A program made the position numbers and the translations under genes. The notes under the pieces are model-generated. The model was not told the DNA's origin, did not search any database, and saw only the letters and a program-made list of their open reading frames with translations. This document shows positions 23,970 to 36,244 of a DNA stretch of 64,000 nucleotides, in pieces. Position 1 is the stretch's first letter. Each line of letters begins with the position of its first letter. The stretch is from Rhyacichthys aspro (lineage: Eukaryota > Chordata > Actinopteri > Gobiiformes > Rhyacichthyidae): assembly GCA_036850595.1 (NCBI GenBank), contig CM072163.1, forward strand, positions 13,788,639 through 13,852,638, read 5' to 3'.

Positions 23970-26120
23970 CTGGTGATGGGCTACAGATTGGTACTCACAA
24001 CTGCAATGCAAAAATAGAAAGGATCTGAAGAAGAACAAGGATAAAAGATGAAATGAAATCAGGGAATGTGTGTAAGGCAATCTGTCCAGCCTGTTCTCAT
24101 TCCCGAGGAGCAATACAGCGACAATGGACAATGTCCCATCTGGTCTTTTGTGGACACTCAATGTGCAGTTCGAAGCCAAAGTAGTCAGCGTTGCAAGAAA
24201 ATGATGTTACGATGGTTATTATTAGGCAGAGTGAGGTCAGGGTTAGGAAAAAAGTTTGAAAGAATGATAAATAGCTGACTCAGTTAAATACTAAATACCT
24301 GAATCCAACACAAGCATTTCTTCCTTTAATTTAACTCCACTTTTATTTTCTACTTCATATTTTTCTTTATATGTTAGCTGCCGAAAGGCCTTAAGGCTCC
24401 AAAAACATTGTCCATGGTCTCATCCGCTCTCTCACTCTATTCCTACTTATTTAGAAAAAGACCAACACAAGAGATGGCTGCTGTATGATGAGGTTGGACC
24501 ATGGAGGTTGAAAATAGTTTTTCGGGGGTCAAAACAGAAAAGGCTGAGCAGTGGTGAGCTCTCACACTTTAGAGGATACTCCAAAAACTACAGGTCTAAC
24601 CTCTGCATGATTCTGCTGCTAATGCACGACTTTAAAAAATCAAGGAGTAAGAAGGTTGGACCAAACGTGACACATGTGGCTTGACATACTCTCTATGTCT
24701 AACCTAGAAGATCTCCATCAACATTAGTGGAAGATAAAATGGTGCAATGACAAAATATTAGCATATGATCTGCCACATAATAACAAGCTGCTTTTGAATG
24801 ATGTACATTCAGCATTGGTGAGTCAATAAAAACATTTCCATTCACACTACCGCCATCCAAATGTTGCACGACCAAATCTATGATCTCAACTTTCAATTTG
24901 CTCCTTTCTTTGCCTTAACGGGCTCCATAATAGCACCCGGTTCTCCTACACTTATGTGCAACGGCAATTATGGGCGCTCCCGAGTGCGCTGTATACTGTT
25001 CCGTCACATCAAACAAAAGACGTAGAAACACTGCAAAGGCCGGAACAAAAGCGATGGCAGCTAAAGATGTAAACCTTTCACAGCTCCCATTACTTTCCCA
25101 CTTAACTAGACAAACCACAGCTCTCCTTCTCGCGACTCTATGCAGAGTTGGCTGCTATCACCGCGGCGCTTGAGCGGGAGATAAATGGAGCGAGTGTGCG
25201 TATGTGTGCGTTTGATTTATGTACTGTTGTGTACGTGTCAGACGTCGGAGCTATCAGTACCACCATCTCCCAATAGACACAGAAATGCTACAGCAGTGGA
25301 GGGACCCCGTTGTCGACCCCGGGACCCCTGATACACATCTGGAACAACAGAGGGGTTTGTTCGAGGGGAGGAGGGAGGCTCCGTGCGTTGCTTTGGTGCT
25401 TTTCATTTTCATTCAAAGCAGAGTCGACCACTTTGTCCCGCTCTCTCTGTCTCGTGGGCTTTTTCTCCTCTCTGCCCTTCTGTGTCTTTTACCCGACGAG
25501 TGGGAAAGGCCTGTGCTTTGACCTTAAACTCAACTTTACAGCTCCCTTCCTTTCTCGCAGGTAGTAACCCTCTGTGCGTCCTGGTTGGCTGCTTTCACAT
25601 TAAGTTTCTGTCGACGGTGTGAGGAACAACTGCTGTATGAGGCTAGGTAACCTATGGCAACAAAGAGAGGCAGCGCAGTCTCTGATAAACTACATAACTA
25701 TTATTTAGTCTGAGCAGTAATTCCTGAGTCTGGTTGGTTTTCATGAGGAGGTAGGTTAGGGTAGTGGATGGGACACAAGAGACTGGCATTTGACTCCTGA
25801 ATCGGTAAAGCTGAGGCATTTCTGAGGAAGATGTAGTTATGTTGAGAAAAAATACACTGCAGTTTACTTTAAGAATGCATGCTAATACTTATTAACTACA
25901 TTGCAAATTCAATTCTATGCATTTTTTTTTTTTTTTTGGCGCTTTCGTTTCTTTTAGGAGACCTGAAAATGTCTGAATAAACATTTTGCCAGTAACAGGA
26001 TATTTTCTTTGCATACAGTCCCTAAATCCCACATTGTCCTTGAGCTGTCATCATAGAACTACAGTAAACTACATTTACAGACGGTCACATATGTGTTCTT
26101 TCTAGTTTTGAAACCAGTTA
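23970..26120. other. Non-coding, mostly AT-rich
   Basis: A T run of about 18 lies at 25,922-25,938. A slightly more balanced stretch occupies 24,900-25,560. No coding exon was accepted. Confidence 0.5.
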
Positions 26121-26179
26121 ATATAAATTAAAATTGTCTAATGTGTTGCACGCTTCAGCCGCCGCAGACAAATTGTCCA

Positions 26180-26540
26180 CTAACCACTCTCATCCAGAGT
26201 TCAAACACTTGTTTTCTTTTCCACTTTCTCTCCTTCAATCACTCTTTTCCTTTCTCTGGACGTCTCTTCCCTTTGCCTCCTCTCTCCTCGCCCTCTCCAT
26301 CTATTTCTTTCTCTCTAGGAAGGAATCAGTCTCACCTTAATTGCTCTTAAATCGGATTAATGACTGACCGGGGACAACTTGACTTAATCTCTCTTCTAGT
26401 AAATCTCTTCCTCTGCCTTGTTCTCGTACATCACTCTTATACATTTTGCCCTCTCATGCACCTCGCCTCCCTCCACCCTTTTCTTCCCTACTCACTCAGA
26501 CACTCTGTCATGTTTTTGTTTTTTTTTGCTCCAGCTTTGA
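26180..26540. repeat. Pyrimidine-rich tract
   Basis: C/T-biased plus strand without a fixed unit, ending in a T run near 26,520. It sits 100 bp left of a candidate enhancer block. Confidence 0.6.
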
Positions 26541-26639
26541 TTATCCGTCATTGTTTTTTTGGACATTGTAACCCAAACGCTACCATTCCAAGCTTCTCCA
26601 TTCACTCTCCACAACTCACTGGGTCTTGTATGTGTTAGC

Positions 26640-26870
26640 GCTGGCGTCAATGCGCTCCTGTCATTGCCTCCTAAGTGCTTTGGCAATACTAGGGATCTGC
26701 TGTCATTCCACAGCAGCTAATCTCAATTGAATTACATTGAACTTGTATTGAGATTGAGATAAAGGACATGCGTGCGCCATTGCTCAAGCAGCCCTCTCGT
26801 GTCATGTCAGAACGGAGCGACTGCAATGCCATTCGAATCATTAGTTTTCACAGGATTAATGACAAAAACA
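26640..26870. promoter_or_regulatory. Candidate conserved enhancer with inverted repeat
   Basis: A balanced block holds an exact 9-bp inverted repeat: AATCTCAAT at 26,719-26,727 and ATTGAGATT at 26,747-26,755, with a 19-base spacer containing an attaca word. Near the right end it has tcattag and ggattaatgac. The composition is typical of conserved non-coding DNA around developmental genes; this is not verified by alignment. Confidence 0.4.
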
Positions 26871-26879
26871 AGGAATATT

Positions 26880-27990
26880 CAGGAGCTTTTGTGGAGTGGG
26901 TGATTCTTGTCAAGGCTACATGAGGAAAAAAAAGTACATGGCACCTTCCAAACCCCTGCAGTTCAAAAATCTGAGGCGAAAAAAGAGACCAGCCTTGTGG
27001 ACAAAAGCTCATTTTCCTCTTGGTTGCACACTGCTGCAGGCGGGCTAACATGCCACAGGAGAATTCGAGCACTCATACACCTTTGTTTTCCTCTGGTTTT
27101 TCTCAACTTTACACACAGCTCCCGAGCCATAACAGAGCAGGATTTCGATGTCAGCCCAGAAGCTAAGTGCGCGGCCTGTCAAGCCCGAGGCGAAGTCGAT
27201 GATCTCGGACAACAAAGTCCCCCTCTAGTTTTTCTCTCTTTTTTTTGATTGTGACAGAAAAAGGAGAAACTGTCATTTCCAAATGTGAGTATATTTGTTC
27301 ACCTTCCAGTTTTGCTTCCAGACACTTCCACGTCTCCTTCTTACTAGTTTTTTTTACCTGTGTTTCAGCCCACCTCCCCGTCTCTCCGCTGCACAGCCAT
27401 CTCCTTCACAGCACTCCTGCATCTTTCTCCGTGTCTGTCCCTCTCACAGTGCTTTCAGGATTAAGCATTTATCTCGGTGGTCCTTCTTCGGGGCCCTAAA
27501 CGCCCGTGAGGATGATAAGAGTCGCTGGGATTTGTCAAATTGCGAGCCATTGATTAAGTGACCTTTCACGCCTGCAAGTCTCTCAGCCACTCCGCTAACT
27601 GCCGACAGGCTAGATCGAGAGATAGATGGAGACATGTGGCTGTTATTATTGTGTACAAGTTTGTAGTTACCAGGTGTGGCAGCGACAGGGGAGTGAGGGC
27701 CACGGGAGAGGGTGGGGGGAGATCCTGAGAGGAGATACAGACGAGTCCTTCACTTGCCCTATAGGCTCCGAGTGTGAGAGGTCCAAGTGTCTTACTGAAT
27801 AATAAATAATGTAGCGTAAATTTGAAGACGTGCCAAGGGGCTAATATTGGACAGGAAGAATTAGGAGAGAGCAGAAGGAGCCGCAGGAAGTGTTCAGACA
27901 TCGACTGGCTGGAGGAAAAATCTTGCATGTGATCGGTAATTGCCAAAGGCGATGCATGGTGCATTGAACACCTTTGATTATTCACAGACA
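26880..27990. promoter_or_regulatory. Candidate conserved non-coding blocks
   Basis: Two balanced blocks (about 27,480-27,640 and 27,740-27,990) are separated by G-rich DNA near 27,700. The second contains gtaattgcc, gatgcatggtgcattg and ttgattattcac, homeodomain- and POU/HOX-like words. The part before 27,480 is pyrimidine-rich without clear structure. Confidence 0.3.
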
Positions 27991-27999
27991 TGTCTGTGC

Positions 28000-29170
28000 C
28001 ACAAACAAGTTTTTAAAAAGCAAAAGAGGCACAAGAATGGGGTGTGTTTTAAGACGCCTCAAAAAGCTGGTCAAATTGTCGAGTGTTAAAAATGCAAAAA
28101 GGTATATCTTTCAACGTTTCCATCCCTTAAAGTTATAAAGACGGTTTATTTGAATTTACATTTATCAGAAGTTCTTGTCAGGGGTGCTACCTTCCTTGAT
28201 AATGGCAAATAAACGAATGCATTAATCAAAAGAAATGATTTCTTGTGGAAGAGTGCAGAACAAAAGTGCATGTCATTGCTGCTGGTGGCCATTTTAGAGT
28301 GATACACACACCCTGGACTGAGAAAAAAAGTGGATTTGTCACACTGGCTTTGAAAACTGTGGATAAGTCAGTGCTGGTTCAAAAATGGCAGCAACTTCAG
28401 TACCATACTGACTTAATTATACACTATAAAATCTTTATTAAGGAGAATTATTGTGGAGTAGCAAAAAGCATTTTGAGATTTAACGTTAAAAAAAGACCCC
28501 ATGTACTATTTATCAACCCTGACATAAGACCCACAAGTAAAAATGTGCTGGTGTTGTTTTTTTTTTTTGTTCTTTTTTTTGTTTTGTTTTGTTCTAAGCT
28601 AAGGACTTAGAACAAATGCTACATGCTAACATTTGCTATTAACTATTTTGGGGTTCCTGATATGAAACGTCCAGAAATGAAATGGGGAACGTTAGTGACA
28701 GTGGGACAGAGTGCACCCACCTGGACCTCCGCGTCGCCCCGCCTCAGAGATGCACCTGAGGCCGAAGCCCACTCTTCTGACACTGGACTGGGTTGGAGTG
28801 TTCGCGCCCTGGTGTCCGTGCGCCTGTTACGACCCGGAAACGAGGAGGAGGAAGAGAAGGAAGAGACCGAGAACCTGCCGCTGTCACACCGCTTGGACGT
28901 GTCACTGGAAAAGAAACAAAAAGCAGTCAAAAAAAGTGGTCGTCATTTTAAAACACCAAAAGTAAAAAGAAGGTAGAAAATGAAGTCCAGATGAGTGGAG
29001 CCAATACCGTGCTTGAGTTGTGTTCCCGCGAGACCTGGCGGTGCCCTACAGACCACAGATCAATCCCCTTATTTACTCTTTAGTGTCATGCAGAAACACA
29101 GCGAGGCGCCATGACGCACGGTACATTTCTTTACATATCACCCCTTAGTGCTGTATGTGTGGACGCATAC
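28000..29170. other. Non-coding; weak open frames not accepted
   Basis: An open frame at 28,245-28,610 on the plus strand matches no family I know and ends in T-rich low-complexity DNA. A GC-rich patch at 28,710-28,920 is open in several frames on both strands, which points to composition rather than coding. Confidence 0.45.
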
Positions 29171-29179
29171 GTGAGTTTA

Positions 29180-29690
29180 TGAGTGTTTTTCCGCATGAGA
29201 AAGAGTGAGAGAGGCCCGGGACGCAGCTCGACGCGCGGTGAGCCTCTCGTGTCTCGTTATCGATGTATGAGGAGCGCGCTGGAGAGGATATTGAGCGCAC
29301 TAACTAGCCGCACTTTGATCATGCGAAATTGCTTTCCAGATGACAACACATTAAGGATGAGAGCTTTTTTTGAGAGAGAGGAAAATGAAGGGGAGAAAAA
29401 AAAAAAAATCAAACACCTGTCAGAAGTTTGTGTTCCGAGTGAAACGGAAAAGGGAAGAGGTGAGACGGGTGGAATTAAGTCTGGGTCGAAATTTAGAGGA
29501 AGGAGATAGAGTCTGAGGCGAGGCGTAAAATTAGCCGTTTTGGAAGAGCATTAATAACTCAGGTTAAGACTGCGGAGTGTGTGGGTGAACAGCAGGTGTA
29601 TGAAAAATAAATAAATAAAAAAGTTACACCTTAATTTGCAAGAATTTATAGGCTACAGAGGAGGAGGAATACTGCAGGTCGAGCCACAGC
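29180..29690. promoter_or_regulatory. CpG-containing block
   Basis: CpG words are frequent at 29,180-29,320 (cgacgcgcggtgagcc near 29,229), followed by purine-rich DNA to 29,520. It may be regulatory. No exon was recognised. Confidence 0.25.
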
Positions 29691-29695
29691 CAACT

Positions 29696-29714
29696 TTTTT
29701 TTTTTTTTTTTTTT
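29696..29714. repeat. Poly-T run
   Basis: About 19 consecutive T on the plus strand, with AT-rich DNA on the right. Confidence 0.9.
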
Positions 29715-29981
29715 AGTTAGCTCACTGCTTTTTACTTATTTCCTTCAAAATAAAATCTATTTTTATTATACTTATTATACGACCACTATCAAATCCCACT
29801 ACTACTATTATTATTATTATCATTATTAATATTACAGTGAAATCAAATTTCACAATTCCATTTTATAATTAAATCTATAATTAAATCAACCCTGAGGAGA
29901 AGCTACAGGAGCAACAACAATTAAAATACGGTTAAAAAAAAAATTAAAATCACAACATTATTAAAACATATTATTCGTTTT

Positions 29982-29982
<1 letters not shown>

Positions 29983-30020
<38 letters not shown>
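29983..30020. repeat. (TAA)n microsatellite
   Basis: About 12 perfect TAA units, the first of four trinucleotide arrays within 600 bp. Confidence 0.95.
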
Positions 30021-30078
30021 TAAATATTATTATAATTTGGTAATTGTAAGTTGTATAACATTAAGTCTTAAGGCCTAG

Positions 30079-30080
<2 letters not shown>

Positions 30081-30116
<36 letters not shown>
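30081..30116. repeat. (TTA)n microsatellite
   Basis: Twelve TTA units, the reverse complement of the array 60 bp to the left, so the two could pair as a hairpin. Confidence 0.95.
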
Positions 30117-30117
<1 letters not shown>

Positions 30118-30294
30118 TGTTATTATTTGAATTTAACATGAGTCAGTAATAACTAATAACACACTGGTGAAATATGCTGTAATAATTTAAATGTAGCTGT
30201 AGTGGATTCACGAGTTAAGTTGAGTTCCTCCAACGTCTTTTAAAAATCTCAAGAATCTAATGCTGCGAGTATCGACAGTAAAAAAAGATAAAGC

Positions 30295-30324
30295 AGAAGA
30301 AGAAGAAGAAGAAGAAGAAGAAGA
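30295..30324. repeat. (AGA)n microsatellite
   Basis: About ten AGA units, third array of the cluster. Confidence 0.95.
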
Positions 30325-30522
30325 GAACTGAGGAGCCGCGCGCCACAGAATGAGAGCAGCAGCAGGGGTCTGAATGGTTTTGAAGGGTCTCTGCAGCACG
30401 TTTTGGCCTCACGCTTAAATAGATGGATGAGACGCGAGGCCAACAGGCTGCAGCTTTGGGAACTTTTACGCACGGTCCGTCTCTGCACCTGTTTAATCTT
30501 GATACCGAAAAACACATTATCA

Positions 30523-30523
<1 letters not shown>

Positions 30524-30566
<43 letters not shown>
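30524..30566. repeat. (TTA)n microsatellite
   Basis: About 14 ATT units preceded by two ATC units and followed by a GAGGAGAAGAAG purine stretch. Confidence 0.95.
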
Positions 30567-30569
30567 GAG

Positions 30570-31300
30570 GAGAAGAAGAAGGAGAGGATGAAAATGTGTC
30601 AATCAGTCAGTTGTAGGTGATAGAAACAAATCGATGCTTCCTCGCTTTTTACCGTCAAGGCTCTCTGACGAGCACGCAGAAACTTTGTGTATGGCGCGTG
30701 TTAAAGTTGTGAAGCTGTAAAGAATTGGCGGTGGTGAAATTGAAACAAACAACACATTGGTCGGGGTTAGGTCGGATCCACTGATCGATCTCTTAATCTG
30801 CAATAGTTACATGCGAGTATCGATTCACAAACACTGTTTATCTGGAAATATACTGCCACAAATAATTGATGGAGTACACCCACGGCGCGCATAAATATGC
30901 ATCAAAGTTGTAAAGGGGTAAACACCTCAAATATAGAGAAATAAAAAAATAAAAATCAAATGTGGGTAGAGCAGAGAGTCCACATAAAGATTATTCCAAA
31001 TATTTTTCTGCTTCTGTATCGACGCGCGCTCTCCTCAAAAAGAGCCAACTCCCAGGCGAGTGTGTGAAACTGCTGGACCAAACTTAAGCGCGAAACCCGA
31101 GCATCGACTGCATGTAAAATCCACGAGGGGATCACATTTTGTGTCAAATCAAAGCAAAAAAAAAAAAATCTTCAAAAACAAACCGTGGAAAAACATGAAC
31201 CCCCCACAAAACCCCACACAGGGAAAAGAAAGTGCAGAGAACATGACAGTGAAGTACACAGACGAGGGCCCTGATACACAACTTCCAACAGGAGCCAGAG
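30570..31300. other. Non-coding, mixed composition
   Basis: No gene. Short A runs at 30,938-30,955 and 31,157-31,168. CpG begins to rise toward 31,300. Confidence 0.5.
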
Positions 31301-31309
31301 TGGAGTGTG

Positions 31310-32180
31310 GAAGCAGTGAGTGAACGGGAGCGCGCCGCGTGTGACTGGCTGTTTAATTGACTGATTGATACGGCCGCGTGGAGGTGAGGGCTGGACGCTT
31401 TAACAAATAGAGACATTTTAAAGGCTAATCCGGGCCAACGCCGACAGCTCAGCGCGCCCGAGAAGCGCTCCCACTGAGCCACGCACGCGTTTAACAAGAC
31501 ACACGCTCTGGCGCTGGCACGGCGCGCCAAAAAAAAAAAAAAAAAAACCCTACCACGCTTTTACGCAGCTACCAAAAGACAAAACTTTACAACAACCTGG
31601 CCAATAAAAACAAAAACATCCAACATCTGGCGCAATCATCCACAAACAACAATTTTCTTACAGAGACAATGCACTTGGAGGCTGCTTTTTAAAAACGGCA
31701 ACATTACGCATAACTTTTCAAAGACTTTCCATCCCAAGCTCCATCGTATTCATCACAAAAGCACAAATACGCACAGCAGCTGGCATAAATCGTACCTGTA
31801 GTTGTTTGGCTGATTTTTTCAAAGTGCTCTTCTGGCTTTGTGACCGGTCTATCCACACGCACTGACGGCGCAGCGAGCCCAGCGACCGAGAGAGGCAGCT
31901 CTACTACCGCTGCTCGAGCCAGACGCGCAGGAGAGCTCAGGGGGAGGGAGGGGGTGAAGAGGAGGAGGTGGAGGAGGATGAGGAAGAGTGCATCCCTCTC
32001 CCTCTCTCCTTTTTTTTTTTTTTGTCTCTCTCTCTCTCCTCTTCACCGTGTATGTGTGTGTGTGTGTGTGTGTGCGTGTGTGTAGTTAATTAGTAAATCC
32101 CCATTCGCTGCGCCTCGGGTCGGTTTGTTTTCCCCGGTCGACAAGCCGAGAGGAAAGAGAATTTGAAGTAGGATTCGACC
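31310..32180. promoter_or_regulatory. CpG-rich cluster, candidate minus-strand promoter
   Basis: CpG-rich DNA at 31,310-31,530 and 31,840-32,170 brackets an A run at 31,530-31,548 and a GT array at 32,048-32,083. A strong minus-strand donor lies inside (see the next entry), so transcription leftward toward erfl3 is plausible. Confidence 0.4.
31796..31960 (-). other. Candidate untranslated first exon (erfl3?)
   Basis: On the minus strand the sequence leaving the CpG cluster runs to aactacag followed by gtacga, a CAG-GTA donor whose first base is at 31,795. The stretch upstream is GC-rich and then ordinary, as in a short 5' UTR. The right boundary is a guess, as no start site can be seen. Joining to the acceptor at 1440 would give an intron of about 30 kb. 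This is inference from one donor and a CpG cluster. Confidence 0.3.
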
Positions 32181-32189
32181 CGTTTCCGC

Positions 32190-35080
32190 TCCTGTGTCTC
32201 ATATATGAGGTGTATGGGAGTTTTCAGGGACTAAGAAGCACCGCAAGAGTCACACTGTGTGCCCATCAACAGTTGAACCCAAAAAGTGGCTGAACCAATG
32301 CGACCAATGTGACAGAAACTGGAAAATAAAAAGAAATGTAGATACTTGAATGATTTCCTTTACAGCCAGTATTAAGAGTGCAGCCATTTGGACTTGTGGA
32401 TGGTTGCATTTATGGACATGGGAAAATGCAGTTACATCTAACATTCTGTAAAAGATTGTTTGTGCAGCGTATTACAGATTTAGGATCATATTGTGTTATT
32501 CAACCCTAATACAGACTAATAGGGCGTTAAATGATTCAGATTACATGCAAAGAGACCTCAGACCACTGCAGATCCATCACTCAAGGTCAAACCCGGTCTG
32601 CCACTTTGACTTTTCTTTCACTCTGAGAGGTTTCCACATTTGCTGTGGACATTTTCACAAACAAAAACACATTATGTCTACTTCTGCATGTGAGAATAAG
32701 AAGGTCTGCTGCATGGAGGAGGAAAACGTAGTGGAGAGGATTGGTGTGCGTGGCTCTTGTGCCAGTGAATCGACTTTGCCCTTAACAAACTTTAATTATT
32801 TAATTGATTCCCAATCAGCCAGTTAATAATCAATTAGATAAACCTATAGAACTCACTTTAGCAAACAAAGCCAGTCTATGACCAAAGGAAAAAAGTAAAA
32901 GAGTCAACACTGGCTGGAAGAATTGGAAGTTTTATTTAAGGATGGAGTATTTCATTCTATATGGAAACAAAAAGCTCAGAATTGATGGGGAATTGTAAAG
33001 GGCAGCTTCTTTTTATAAAGTATTGGACACAGACGATGCAAGGTCAAAGTGATTCGAAGCGACCCCGTCTTTTAAACGCTACATGTCTTTTAACATTTAA
33101 TAAAGCATAGCAAAGAAATTTGACACAGTGGCAACAGTTGTTTGCTCCATCTTCAGGATCACATTGAGTGTTCCCTGGAAAATGGCTGCACATTTTTAGA
33201 AGGATACAGTTCAAATCAGCGGTTCCCTTTTCAGTTCTCACTGAAAACGGTGGCTGTGGTAATAGTGGGAGATGATGAGCCTTTAAATGAAATGAAGCAA
33301 CTGACCGAAATATCAGCAATCGAGGCAATTGTTCATCTCCGTTTTATTTGTCTAAACGTCAGAGAAAAGAGATGTTTCATTACTGCAGATAATACAAGGT
33401 GAATAATAAAATGCAGTATGATATATTTTTCAGATTTTTTTCCCTTGTATTAGGTTTTCTTGCCCCTAAAACAACAACAAAAAATAAACAATTAAATACC
33501 AAATATTTTAATAGCATCCATGAGCCTTGCAGTGTCCTTGTTTACATTCAGATTAAATGTAACTGCTAAATATGCAACAGAGGTAAAACATGACCATGGT
33601 CAAAGGCAGAGCCACACACATTCATCACCACATGCAGTGGGTGCACGTCATTATCGCCCTCTAGTGTCCACTCCTGACGCCAGCCTTAAATCACAGCTTG
33701 TTAAAGGGTCCAGCTCACTCCGACAGAGGCTGAGCCCTTTCCTGACTCCTTGCCCTGATTTGGGGGATTCACACAAAGCAACATGCACTAGTGAGCTACG
33801 TGAAAGGCTTTTTTTTTTTTTTTTTGTATAGTGTAAGTCTGGATTGTGTGTGTGTCGGGGATATCACACACTCTGACACACTCAGCAGATGAAAGCTTCG
33901 CCAATACGCCGAGTCCCCTGAGGGTCATGGCTGTATTGATGTGACCACTGGTGTGTGTGTGGCACCAATGCATGTCGCTATCTGTGCACATATGTAGTGT
34001 GTGCTGTGCCTAGACAGTTAAAAATTAGTGGCGCGAGGAGCTATGACACCACGCACGGGCCTGTCACACTGATGAACTTCAAATATGAACGCGGAAGTGA
34101 CAATAAAATAAAAGTGGACTAATAAGTTCTCACGTCAGCCCTGAGATCTCGAGGTGGTGAGTTCAGGAAGCCTCGGTATATTCAAAGTGGAGCACATTTT
34201 CATGAAAGTTAGTTGTTTCTAGCTAGTAATGCTAACATTAATGACAGAATTTCATATGACCATCCAATTGCCGGTTGGGAGCAAGTCGGGAGGGTTTAAT
34301 CACTGTTCGTAACACCGTACACATAAATCTGGTTAAATTTGGGCCAAAATTACACAGTTTAGGTCTAGGATATTTTTTATAAAATATTAAGAAAAACTGT
34401 AGTCCTGGCTGACTAATGTTTTTTGGTTTAATATAAGCTTAATGACAGTATAATGAGTATTACTTTCTGGATATTTGCAGGCATAAGTAAAACTAATGCA
34501 CAAATAAAGACAATGCAATTCAAATTCCAATAGTCACAGTGATGATTTATCACTTTTTACACCTTGCTTTGATAAATTGGATCCCTTTTTGGCAATACAA
34601 AGAAGTAAGGTCAAGCATTTCTCCTCCAAAAATGACAATTCCCTAAATTTCCAGGATTTTATGAAGTCACAAATGACTCCAGCCCAGATTCTAACATAAT
34701 TGGTCAATGTTTGAATGCATTTACACAGCTGAGAGGAGTCAGCGGAAGAGGATGTGTAGTAATCCAATAACAACAACTCCCCCTTGACCAATCAGAGCGC
34801 AGCTAAAAACAACAGTACCCAGATGTGAGCTGATCTTCAAAATAATGACTTTTGGACTTTTTATCGGGTCACAAAATATGACTTTACTGGAAGATATAGT
34901 CTTCACTTCACCCTCAGCCACTATTCTTCTACCCTCCTTGGTGGCATTTATCTGTGTCATCCTGAAAACACCGAAAGGGCAAAAACATACGGTCACAGAG
35001 ACACGCCGCTAACCTCCAACCACTGCTCTTCCCCGCGTCGCTCGCCGGCTGCGCCCTGACACCTGGGAGGTACGTGTGAC
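32190..35080. other. AT-rich non-coding stretch
   Basis: No gene is seen. A cgccctctagtg word near 33,655 resembles the ends of common fish repeats, and a T run lies at 33,809-33,825. The rest is featureless. Confidence 0.5.
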
Positions 35081-35084
35081 AGAG

Positions 35085-35350
35085 TGGCTGGGCGCTGGAA
35101 GAGGATGAATAACTGACCTATCACATCCCCATTGACTGAGTTAATTAATATAAGTAGAGCCGGGGATTCTTAGCTCACTTTTCACTGTATGGATTTGCTG
35201 TCTCCTCACATTTGGTATGTTTTATGTCTATTCAATGCAAATCCAATGTGTTCCAGCCTGCAGCCTTATCATGACAGCTAATTTTAACATGTGCGCTCTT
35301 TTGATAGGGCCCATTTTAATTGTGGCACGACACAGGCCTGGCCTTGATAG
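35085..35350. promoter_or_regulatory. Candidate conserved enhancer
   Basis: A balanced block with gagttaattaat (near 35,138), an ATGCAAAT octamer on the plus strand near 35,236, gacagctaatttt and ccattttaattgtgg. Octamer plus TAATTA words suggest POU and homeodomain input, by motif reading only. Confidence 0.4.
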
Positions 35351-35579
35351 ACTTCTGTAAAATGGCATGGGATGTCACATTGCAGCACGGTGGCTTGTTC
35401 AAAGGCTCGCTTGTGAGCAGTGCATTTCCGCTTGACGCAACCACACACTTGTCGGTTTGCAAAATTGAAATAGCAAGATGTTTTGAGGTTGTTTTTTGTT
35501 TTTTTTTTGGTGCTGAAAAGGAAACGGGGATCTATAAGCAAACAGAGTCTTCCTCTTTGAGAATGTAAGAGACACAGGA

Positions 35580-36240
35580 GGAAAGGGAGGGAGCGGGGCT
35601 TGAGATGACACAAGCAGGACAGACAGGAAGACAGGCAGAAGAAGAAGAAGAAGAAGATGGGAAATGGGGAGAAAAGGGAAAGGGGAAAGAGAGCAAGAAA
35701 GAGCTCTAGTGCCTAGTCTTAATCTGAGCTGTTCTGATCAATAGCCCATTTCCCATTGTTGCCAGAGCTGTTCGATCGCTACACCACGGAATTAACACAC
35801 CCACTTTAATCTAGGGGGAAGAGGAGTGGGCGCGGGGAGGGGGTCCGAGGGGAAGAAGGGGGTTAAGGGGGTGAGCGGGGAGCAGCTGTGGAGGCATTCT
35901 CAAATGAAATCAAATCTAATTGTTATCACTGTAGCCGCCGCACTTATTACTAGCACTGTTACAATTATCCGGACGCCATACAGCTCCCGTTGGCCGCCTC
36001 TCATACCGGCGTCGAGCGCTGTAAACTGGACGTAAATAATCCGAATTAGTGTTTATTTGTTTCATTTTGCCGGCTTTAGATTGGATTGGGCCGGGAAGGG
36101 GAGGGGAGGGTTGGCGGGTAGGGGGGAGGTACATTGGGGGGGGGTCTGTGGTCGCCGTTTGCTCACTAACATCTGGAGGTCTCACTAGAGCTGCATTTAA
36201 GTGGTTCAATCGGGTTTGAGGGGATGATACAGTTATGGTA
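35580..36240. promoter_or_regulatory. Candidate conserved blocks interleaved with purine and G-rich tracts
   Basis: A purine tract with (GAA)n at 35,637-35,657 is followed by a balanced block (35,700-35,808), a G-rich tract (35,811-35,882), a second balanced block (35,890-36,078, with ctaattgttatcac and gtaaataatccg) and a second G-rich tract (36,085-36,151) that could fold as a G-quadruplex. Confidence 0.35.
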
Positions 36241-36244
36241 CAAG

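Noticed and set aside
28623..28976. Acidic/basic plus-strand open frame
   Set aside because: Three frames on two strands are open across the same GC-rich patch; no conserved motif or splice support.
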